Shown here in pieces: positions 55,913-64,000 of a DNA stretch of 64,000 nucleotides. Origin of the DNA: Botryosphaeria dothidea (taxonomy: Eukaryota; Ascomycota; Dothideomycetes; Botryosphaeriales; Botryosphaeriaceae); the NCBI GenBank assembly GCA_011503125.2, contig WWBZ02000062.1:2232001-2296000 (forward strand), written 5' to 3'. How positions within the stretch are numbered: position 1 is the first letter of the stretch; every line of letters starts with the position of its first letter. The notes below the pieces were generated by a model. The model searched no databases. It saw only the letters and a list, made by a program, of their open reading frames with translations, and was not told the DNA's origin. Position numbers and translations under genes: made by a program.

Positions 55913-58900
55913 TTAGAGCACGAATCCTCCCACCCCCACGCAACTCCATTTCCTAAGCGCCTTGCTGTCTTCCAGCTCTACACACCACCAAAGCACATCC
56001 TTTGCCTTCTGTATCTGCCCGCCTTCTTCATACGCCCTTGCCAATGCAAACCATGCCTCGGAATAATCCCACCCTGTGCCAAGCTTGGTCAGAGACGACA
56101 AGAGGCTGTACGCCCGGTCTCTCGCCGCAAGTCGGTTCAAATCTTCAGGGTCTGGTGCAACACCTCGAGAGCCCTTGGATGCCGGTCCCTCCCGAGCCGA
56201 CGCACGCTGCGCCGACTCTGCTGGAATAATCTGACAGTAAATGTCGAGCAAGATGTTGGATAGACCAACCACAGCTACCTGGTGGTCCGGATTGTGTGAA
56301 AGGCTCTTCTCAAAGTGGCCAAGAGCTTCATGCGGCTCCGATTCAGCATGTGCAATCTCACCCCGCTAGTTGTCGTTAGTAAATGAACGCCTGAAAGGAA
56401 ACGCTGAAGACTCACCCCAGCCCAGATGTCCGCCCAAAGCTCCTCGATGCTCTTTCCACCACCCCATCCCCTCTCTGAGAATGCCTTGGCACTTGACTGG
56501 TCTTGAGAGACCTCCGACTCGAGGTTATCGGCTAGCTTGAACGCCTCGTCGACTGCACCCTTGGCATCTTCAAACAATGCAGCCCTCGTGTAGAGACCGG
56601 CAATGAACAACCACACGTCGATGAGGAGTGAAGTCGTGTGTCTCCGCTCCTGCAATACTGGAAAACGAGGTTCTATTGCCGTGAAGTTCAGACGAGGGAA
56701 CGGCGCGGGCAATCGAGTATCTTGACGCGGCGGCTGGTCGGCATGGCCGGGCGGCGCTGGCTGCTTGCTGGCAGGAACGTTGTGCTGGATCGGTCGGAGA
56801 GGTTGTTCTGAGGACGATGGTGCGCTTCCTCGCCGAGTGTCTCCATTCGCGATGCCGTCTGACTTCTCCGAGTTCTTCCCAGCCGAGTCTGGGGATTTCA
56901 CATGGCTCGCGCTTCTCTTCCGCAATTTGATGCTTCCGCTACTAGATTTCTCGGGTTGCTTGTGATGAAATAAGCCATGGTGATGATGATGACTGTGTTT
57001 GCCGGATTCATCCGTTACCTGAATTGCTGGTGCGCCCTCAGTGGCAGTCGTCGACGGCCTAGAAGAAGTACTTCTCCTGGTTGGAAGCCCTGCAGTGCTT
57101 TGATCTTGAGTCATTGTACTCTTTCTCAATGTCTTGGTCCTTCCAAAGAAACTTGCTCGGTTACCCGGAGTGTTCTGCGCCGCGGCGTCTTCGATCTCGG
57201 GTTGCTTTGGAGTGCCGCTCAGGTCGCCGTAGAGTATTTTGTAAAGACCTAAAAGTTCCATGCTGGCGTCGACTGCAGCGGTTGTGCCTTCAACAACTTC
57301 GAGCAGCATCAATTGGGTCACCTTCACTTGAAGTATGCCCTCTTTCTCAAACGTCTCCATGCGGTCGATGAGACCCTTGCCCGAGCTGCTCCGGCTTTTC
57401 TCGATATCTGCAGAACTGTCGTTGAGGTGTTCGCTTCTGTAGGCCTCACCTTGGTTGCCGAAAAGCACTGTCGGATCGTCAAACTGGTCGAAAGCGGCAT
57501 CGCAGGTCCTCGCGGCAGTAGCGAAGTCTGACTTGGCTGTGAGAAGCAGAGCTAGCAAATGCCAGAGAGGAATGAGTTTCCGCTCGTGTATGTAATCAAC
57601 GTCTTCGACGTCCTCTTCACTTGCAACGCCATCTGGCGTTCGCAAGCCGTCACCCCGGGCATTCGAGGAAAGAGCCCGCTTGACGACTTTGATTGCTCCA
57701 TTAATGTCCCGCATCTCAGCAAGGAGAAGTCCTAGGGCATAGAGAGTTTCAAGGTTAGTGGTCTCTTGGTACTCCGGGCTCAGCGATTTCCGGAAAGACT
57801 GAGCTGCCTGTGCCTGAAGTGTGGATCTCGCAGTGGCCTCGTATGTGAGCCTTGCCCAATGCGCGCGGCTGATACCTACTGCGCGATACGCGAGTGCAAG
57901 GACACGAGGTGAGATGACGCTTTCGGTCGACCTGTTTGCAGCCGCGCCCTCAGAGGTAGCAGTGCCAGGTCTAGATGCCGGAGTCTGCTGTTTCAACCAC
58001 CGTTCGATCTGCTCACCGACATCCTTCGCCCTCTCGGCATGTTTGCGTGTGCCAAAACGACACAAGATTCTGACCGCCTCGGCTGCAGTTCGAAGGACCG
58101 TATTGTCGTCATCGAGGCCAGGGTCTTCTTCTCCACTCTTTTCTGCACGGTCCTTACCCCTGCTGACGATCTCGACATAAGAATCGAAGGCCTTGAAGGA
58201 GAGATCGAATTCTGCTAGAGACGCGTGAACAACAAATAAATGTCGTAGGATTCGCGTCGAGTGGTATGACTTTGTCGCAGCACGGTAAAGAATCTAGAAA
58301 GACGATCAGCCTAATGCGAAAAGGAAGCCTTAGAACACCGCTTACGTCAAGAACACCCTTGCCGACTGCTGATTTCCCCCCTTCGCCCAGCTCCTCGTCC
58401 GTCCAAGCGGGACCGCAGATGATTCGCCAATTGCTCATAACAGACTCTGCCCAGGCGTCCACTTCCTCGTTCGATTCACTCGCCTTCGGGAAGCGAGTCT
58501 CCTTGAGTAGCAATGATTCGTAGACTGTCTCCACAAGCTTGAGCTCAGCGCGTTGTTGTAACCGCGCCGATAGGTACTGTTCCTCGGAAGCATGTTCGGC
58601 ATCGCCGAGAAGCGCCTTGTCGGGATCTGAAGAGCCACTGTACAGGAGACCGCGACGAAGAATGATCGACAGGGTATCGTAGTAAGCCTTCCAGACAGCG
58701 CGTCTCATGTCTGGCGGATCGGTCAGAGCTTCACCGGCGAATTGAGCCTTGCCATTTTCCATCAAGCGTGACCACAGGCGGAATGCATGCAGAGCAGGGC
58801 CTGGCTCCTCTGGCCTATCGCTGGGGTGGCTGAGATCTAGGAGCAGGCACAGACGAGCTAAGAGTGCCTCAGACCAGGTCTTGAATTGTAGGGAGGCGGA

Positions 58901-59664
58901 GCTCAGGATATCGGAGCCAACAAAATGCAGAACGGATTCGTAGGTCTTGATTGCGTCGGGGATTGCGCCCGTCTTTTCTTGGGCAAAACCTGGAGACATG
59001 AGCTTGCATGCGGAGATCGCATTTCAAAAAGAGCAGGCGTACCTTTCAGGTAGGCTGCCTTGACAATGCAGACCTGGGTCCAGCCGGTGAAAGACTCATC
59101 GCCATGACGCATGTTCTCTATAACCTCGGCAACGTTGCTTGGTAGTCTTGACAAAGCCTCGCTGGGCTCGGCCAGCTCCCAGTGTATCCAAGCCAGACAT
59201 GTCTCGGCGGCAAAGGCATCCTGCTTGTGAGTTGTCTCCTGGTCCTTGGCAGCGGCCAACGAGTCGACGAGTGAGGGGAGATCGGGCGGAGGCGCTGTAG
59301 GGGTTTGCGGGGTGGCAGAATCGTGATGTTGCCTGATGTGAGCGGCTACCTGGGCCTCTGCGCGAGCGGTGGTGTATATGCCTTTTGCGGGGCAGGTCAG
59401 CAAGGGAGCTGGGAAACAGGGAGAGCGGGGAGGACACACAGGTGCGGTGTGGAGCATGTTTCTCGATCTTGCGCGCGAGCTCGGGAAGAGCGTCCCAGCG
59501 GGCATTGCAGCGCGCATCGTCGAGTTGGGCTATATAGTTCAGTGCCTTCGCGTTTTCCTACGCATGAAGGTGTATTAGCATGGGGGGTAGTCTGAGCTCA
59601 GTGGCCGGGTGACGTCGTGGGGCAGGGTTTCGCGTGGGCGGAGGACAGAACGTACAGCGGGCAT
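55913..59664 (-). CDS. YPP1: Ypp1/TTC7-like TPR protein of the Stt4 PI4-kinase complex
   Basis: Scaffold that with Efr3 recruits the PI4-kinase Stt4 to the plasma membrane; also described as a cargo-transport protein. Six exons (minus) are 59664-59656, 59557-59440, 59381-59043, 58989-58346, 58293-56416 and 56365-55913, for 1146 aa. The spliced start is MPAENAKALNYIAQLDDARC. TPR-like helices fill the protein: ETCLAWIHWELAEPSEAL, FTGWTQVCIVKAAYLKG, LETLYALGLLLAEMRDINGAI, and the C-terminal repeats EPHEALGHFEKSLSHNPDHQ and AWFALARAYEEGGQIQKA. A 160-residue disordered insert with a His run (SHHHHHGLFHH) splits the middle. The 9-nt first exon and an AAAG acceptor in intron 2 are inferred from frame and family fit. 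It shares a 265-bp divergent promoter with RIX1. Confidence 0.88.
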
Positions 59665-59929
59665 TTTGGATTGGGGGCCCTGGCCTGGAGCAGATGTGAA
59701 TGTCAGTATGCGACGACCATGGAGCTCAATAGGAGAGAGAGGCGTACAAGCAGGAGCGCGGTCTGGGGGAGAGGACGCGGACAGGTCGCTGGAGCAGCTC
59801 TCCGACCACGCGGCAGGGAGCACCCGCGACCCTGGCCCTTCGAGCCCGTGCGCCAACAATTTATTTTGCGGCTGCATCCCAATTCTCCGTCTTCCGCATC
59901 GCCGCACTTCGCCGCAAACTCGAAAAAAA
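59665..59929. promoter_or_regulatory. Bidirectional promoter YPP1/RIX1
   Basis: Only 265 bp separate the two divergent ATG codons, so both promoters and leaders must share or overlap this interval. The RIX1 ATG follows a run of nine A residues. Confidence 0.6.
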
Positions 59930-62257
59930 ATGGCGCCCAGCCAGGACGCATATGCGGCGAACACGCTCAAGGCCGTCATCTACCGTCTCTCTTCGGTCCC
60001 GACCAAGCAACTTCCAGCCCTCATCCCCCATGTCACGGCAACGCTGCCGGCCTGCAAGCCCATGCTTTCAGCTCTGCAAAATGCCTCCGGAAAAGATGCT
60101 TCTGATCCCGCCGGACTTGTCCTCAGGTTCAGGGCTCGGATATCTACTCTTCTCAAGGACCGCTCTGCTGAAGGCCGCTGGTCTGCCGTAATTCTGTCCA
60201 AGTCCGCTATCGAGCTCGGCGGATGGGAAATGCTCCAAAACAGCAGGCCGTGGGTGAAGGACCTCCTGGGCATTTTGACCAAACCAGACCCGCCAACCAC
60301 CAAGACCCTCGTTATAGTCACTCTGACCCGCATCTTCATGCTGACCCGGGACTATCAAACCCTCGTCAGAGAGATCACCACTCCTAACCTGCCATATTTC
60401 ATCGACCCTTGCTTGAACATCCTCTCGCGGGCCAAGAGCGGAGATCAAGGCATTCAGCAGCTTGTTGAGGCTGTTCTTGAGAGTTTTGCTCGCCTACTCC
60501 CTCGCCATCCCACCATTTTCCGTCCGCACTTGTCCAAGATTAACTTGTTCCTTTCAGCCGTGGTTGCCCAGTCCTCAACTGCCGAGCATGTGTACCTCAG
60601 CGACGAGGGCCTGGCGGCAGCTCGTAGCCTGTATGCACAATTGCCCAGCTGTGCAGCAAAGAATGGGTCCAAGGAAGAATGGGAGAAAACTTTCCAAAAC
60701 GTCGTCGTTGCCACCCATCAGGCCGCTGACAAAGTCTTCCGTGCTGTCATTGAGGACTGGGAATCAGTCACCGGTATTCAGCCACCAAGCACCACAAATC
60801 GCACTTTCGAAATGGTTATTCAACAGCCAGAGCCTGATCAATGCGGGTTTCCGGGTTGGACGGGTATCTATGCTGGTAGTGCACGATTAATTGGTTTGCT
60901 CGAACTGCTGTCAGAGCTGACCGCCTCACCGACAGCGCCTTCTGGCCCTGTCAGCTTCCGTATTGCCAATATCATGGATCTCCTCACGCGCGTGTTTTCT
61001 GTCACCGCTCCCGCAGGTCAGAACAAGAAGAACCAGGAACGGGGCATTACCTTCAACGATCAGATCGGAAAAGAAGAGCGGAACGATCTCTTCACGGTGC
61101 TCCCACAAATCCATGTAGCAGCTCTCGGCCTTTTCGAAACTCTCGTCGAAAGATTCAGTCAGTCTATCCTTCCAGTCATGGAGTTTTTTCTTGAACGTCT
61201 TTCTTTTGTCTTTCAAGAGGAGAGGTCGCTCGCAGACATTCGCGCCGCATCATATTCTGTTCTTTCCAAAGTCCTGCCTATAGTCGGCTTGACGCTGCCC
61301 GCTGCACATATAAAGGGCCTCAACCCTATCATGCATGCCTGCTGTGAGGATCTCATCCCCCGTGAGACCGACACGGCTTCCAAAACCGCGACACCAACGG
61401 CCAATGGAAACAAGAACCAACAGCAATCGTCTATGAATGCGGACAGTTTCCTCTCCAGCAGCAAGAAGACACAGTCGCAGCAATTAGTGCTCGATGGTCT
61501 TCACGAAGCCGCTCACAAGCTGTTGCCTGTGTTGCTCACTCACCTTCCCGCCCAAGCCATGGATAATTCTATCCGGGCACGCATTGATAGCACAGCGGTG
61601 TTGGCAAAACATGAGATGGCACTGATTTCCAGTGTACTGAGCCTCGACCCGAGAGGCAATCCTAGCCTTCTTCCACTTCTGGCGCGGCTATATCCCACCT
61701 TACCGGCCGTGGAGTCTCTGATCCGCCCCCGCGTTCCAGCTATTCGATCCAATGCTGGCGGCGATCTAAGAGTCGAGGAAGACGAGGAAGACGAGGAAGA
61801 CAACGATGAGGATGAAGCCACAGAAGCTACTGGCCAGAAAACTGAAGAAGAACCGGCCGTCCAGGATGACAAGATGCAACTGGACGAGGAGCAAGCTAAG
61901 GCCAACCAGCCGGAGCCCGTGGCGGTGCGATCAAAGCAAGCAGAGGAAGAGCCGTCTACTGCCGACCAAGATGCCACCAATGAGGAACCTCAATATACCG
62001 GTGGACCAGAAAAACGGCCAAGCACAGAGACAGAAGTGCAGCCCACTCGGTCACCGAAGCGCCTACGTGTGGGAAGTCCACCGAGAGATGTGCCTAAGCC
62101 TGATTATCAGGATCCTCCTGCGTCAACTCTGCTGGCGGCAGTGCCTGTTGGGACGGGTCATGGTGAGGAGGAGGACGATGATGATGATGTAGAGGTGCCG
62201 ACACTGGTCATGGGAGAGGACGAAGATGAGGATGAGGATAGTGGAGAAGATGAATGA
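59930..62257 (+). CDS. RIX1: Pre-rRNA-processing protein Rix1 (PELP1-like)
   Basis: Nuclear subunit of the Rix1-Ipi1-Ipi3 complex that works with Rea1/Mdn1 in 60S maturation and ITS2 removal, and has been tied to pre-replication complexes. Single exon, 775 aa. The ATG at 59930 was chosen over the longer upstream open frame because it begins MAPSQDAYAANTLKAVIYRL, fits the family, and follows an A-rich leader. The N-terminal RIX1 domain is helical HEAT-like (GRWSAVILSKSAIELGGWEML, KTLVIVTLTRIFMLTRDYQT). The C terminus is disordered and very acidic (DEEDEEDNDEDEATE) with a Lys/Arg patch (SPKRLRVGSP) that looks like a nuclear localisation signal. The final residues are EDEDEDEDSGEDE. Confidence 0.9.
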   Translation: MAPSQDAYAANTLKAVIYRLSSVPTKQLPALIPHVTATLPACKPMLSALQNASGKDASDPAGLVLRFRARISTLLKDRSAEGRWSAVILSKSAIELGGWEMLQNSRPWVKDLLGILTKPDPPTTKTLVIVTLTRIFMLTRDYQTLVREITTPNLPYFIDPCLNILSRAKSGDQGIQQLVEAVLESFARLLPRHPTIFRPHLSKINLFLSAVVAQSSTAEHVYLSDEGLAAARSLYAQLPSCAAKNGSKEEWEKTFQNVVVATHQAADKVFRAVIEDWESVTGIQPPSTTNRTFEMVIQQPEPDQCGFPGWTGIYAGSARLIGLLELLSELTASPTAPSGPVSFRIANIMDLLTRVFSVTAPAGQNKKNQERGITFNDQIGKEERNDLFTVLPQIHVAALGLFETLVERFSQSILPVMEFFLERLSFVFQEERSLADIRAASYSVLSKVLPIVGLTLPAAHIKGLNPIMHACCEDLIPRETDTASKTATPTANGNKNQQQSSMNADSFLSSSKKTQSQQLVLDGLHEAAHKLLPVLLTHLPAQAMDNSIRARIDSTAVLAKHEMALISSVLSLDPRGNPSLLPLLARLYPTLPAVESLIRPRVPAIRSNAGGDLRVEEDEEDEEDNDEDEATEATGQKTEEEPAVQDDKMQLDEEQAKANQPEPVAVRSKQAEEEPSTADQDATNEEPQYTGGPEKRPSTETEVQPTRSPKRLRVGSPPRDVPKPDYQDPPASTLLAAVPVGTGHGEEEDDDDDVEVPTLVMGEDEDEDEDSGEDE

Positions 62258-64000
62258 TGCGCCAACTATCTGCGCAGTAGAATGTTAGGTTCTCCACTCG
62301 TATGGAATGAGAGGAATAGATCGTGTGATCCTCACCGTGTACCATTGTCATGAGCAGGAATGGACGTGAAGCGGAAAAGCCATTGGCATGCACCGACCGC
62401 AAAACCAGCCGTGTGATAGAGGGCATTTGAGCTGCCGCCCGCCAGTTTAGTATGACGTCAAATGCAGAAGGCAGCTCGTCGTTCCTTCCCCCGAGGGTAG
62501 ACGGCAGGCTCCAGACCTGTAAGTAAGCCAAATCCACGTTTGCAGCTTCCCTCATTCACACATTGCAAACGAAGAACATGCTTCTAGAAGCCCCGCTAGC
62601 CATCCGATTGGACAATCCAGGCAACACCCCTGCAACCGTCCTCGTGCCACTAGCGCCACCCTCAGCCCCCTCCCCCTCGACCAAACACCTCTTTTTCCTC
62701 TTCGTGGCCTGGTCTCCCATCTTGACTTCCATTGCACTGAAGGAAGCACCAAGAGTTTAGGGATCGAACCGGCCCTCTCAGGCGGCCTTCAAAGCCGCCT
62801 TTGGGGATCAGGTGAGAAAGACCATCAGCACGACGGAGCGCTCTGGGCGGCGCAACGGAAGGTCGTGCGAGATGGCGGGGCTTTGGGGCGGCACTTCAAT
62901 GGGAGGCGCTTCTTTTTTCTCCCAGTGGAAGACGAGAGTAGCTGAAAAGTGAAAACTCTTCCTCGTTGATGGACTCGCCATGAGTGGGACTTCAAGGAGG
63001 ATGATTGTTGTTGAGCCCGAACAGGCTCTACTATTCCTCTCACGAACTAGGATGGTGGTTTTTGGTATATTGGCGCGTGTCTCTATGTGTTGTGCAGGCA
63101 TAAGATCCAGATATTTTGAAGTGACCCGAAAGGCGAGCAGCGCGCGTAGACGTGTGTCTCGGGCTTTTAGCCATATTTTCTCTACGGTGTTGGTTACAAC
63201 CACAACACTGACGGTCGCGACGATCACAGTTGCCCAATACGCGCGGGAATAGCAAGCACACGAATGCCGACCATGGTTGATGATAGGGCCGCGATGCTCG
63301 GCATGGTGTTGACGCGCAACCCGCGTGTCACTGCCCGCCGCAAACTTGCTGAGGAGCACCATCACTCGGTAATGCATAGATCTACGTTCACGATGATCAC
63401 TCGTATGGTGTTGGTTTCTCAGTACCACCCTTCTCTCTGCCGCGCCCTTGCACGCCAACTGCCTACACATGCTCCTTTACAATTTAATTAGCCAGGCTCA
63501 TTGCGACGCACCAAATTCCCCCAAAACATTTAGCATATTCAGCACGGCATTAAGTCGACCTTCGCCCAACGTCCCTACAGTGCACGCTACACACAGCCCG
63601 TCAATTATCTAAAGCCAACAGCGGCTCAATATTCCAGTGACCGCCCGTATCAGCTGAGCAAAATAAAGCAAAGTGCAAAAAAACAACTCTTAAAGTTCAG
63701 GTGATGCGGTATGGAGCCGTAGCCTACCCCGCATGTTTACCGTCTTGATGTAGAAGACTCTGCTTTCTGGTTAAATATAGGGCAGCGGGCAGCTTAAAGG
63801 CGATGCCAAACACATTTCCTTGAGCTCGATTTGTCCACAGCCGCCTGAAAGATTGCTGAAACCGTCCCCGTATCCTTTCGCAATGCTATTGATCTTTTTG
63901 AGCAGCTCTGTTTTGTTTCATCTTCGCGAGCTACGCGAGAGACCAATAAAAATCTGGGTTGACTTTGGTAACATCGTGAAGAATGACAACGAGGTCGTAG
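62258..64000. other. Right-end region without supported gene
   Basis: RIX1 3' flank, then 1.7 kb with frames open on both strands at 62808-63491 and no recognisable domain. One minus-strand frame of 220 codons (62808-63470, ATG start) has a single hydrophobic stretch (YWATVIVATVSVVVV) but otherwise looks compositional. I call no gene here. A neighbouring gene may begin beyond the right edge. Confidence 0.5.

Noticed and set aside
62755..62830. A B-box-like GGTTCGATCCC on the minus strand.
   Set aside because: No A box at the right distance and no T-stem pairing.
62808..63470. 220-codon minus-strand frame with ATG start.
   Set aside because: Plus-strand frames overlap the same bases, the residue composition is unstructured, and no family resemblance is visible.

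Overview
The window is nuclear DNA of a filamentous ascomycete fungus (Pezizomycotina; Dothideomycetes is my guess from gene style, not demonstrated). The evidence is compact genes on both strands, many short spliceosomal introns (mostly 40-80 nt, GTRNGY donors and YAG acceptors), a single-copy class V myosin, Ypp1, Rix1, Nhx1 and Urc1-type genes, and no operons or bacterial signals. I see no clear transposon, no CRISPR array and no convincing RNA gene. Exon coordinates were worked out by hand from reading frame, splice consensus and family conservation. For every complete multi-exon model the exon lengths sum to a multiple of three.

Layout. 1-7 kb: 3' end of 3-phosphoglycerate dehydrogenase (+), ribosomal protein eL33 (+), an unrecognised 459-aa protein (-) and a zinc-finger C78 ubiquitin-chain peptidase (-). 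7.5-12.6 kb: class V myosin (-). 13.5-15.4 kb: a cytochrome P450-like gene (-) that lacks the heme-ligand cysteine and a visible ATG. 16.4-25.5 kb: HAM1 (+), adenylate kinase 6/FAP7 (-), glucose-6-phosphate dehydrogenase (-), an ABHD11-type mitochondrial hydrolase (-) and Rheb GTPase (-). 26.9-29.9 kb: WAPL cohesin-release factor (-). 30.7-35.6 kb: uracil phosphoribosyltransferase FUR1 (+), elongation factor ELF1 (-) and the GTP-cyclohydrolase-II-like uracil catabolism gene URC1 (+). 36.9-45.3 kb: a small unknown protein (+), ribosomal protein eS1 (+), a long inverted repeat and a P5B ATPase of the YPK9/ATP13A2 type (+). 45.9-51.6 kb: a sucrose-type sugar/H+ symporter (-) and endosomal Na+/H+ exchanger NHX1 (+), divergently arranged. 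52.4-55.4 kb: a small membrane or secreted protein (-) and an unknown protein with a split six-cysteine motif (-). 55.9-62.3 kb: YPP1 (-) and RIX1 (+), sharing a 265-bp divergent promoter. The last 1.7 kb holds no gene I can support.

How the genes work together. Most are housekeeping genes with no obligatory link. The exception worth attention is FUR1 and URC1 lying 1.9 kb apart, since both belong to pyrimidine salvage or the URC uracil-degradation route. I did not find a clearly novel multi-gene system. The most unusual items are the P450 with a destroyed heme loop, the roughly 200-bp inverted repeat at 40.4 kb, the FUR1-URC1 proximity, very small first exons in ELF1 (ATG alone) and YPP1 (9 nt), and the split-cysteine unknown protein.
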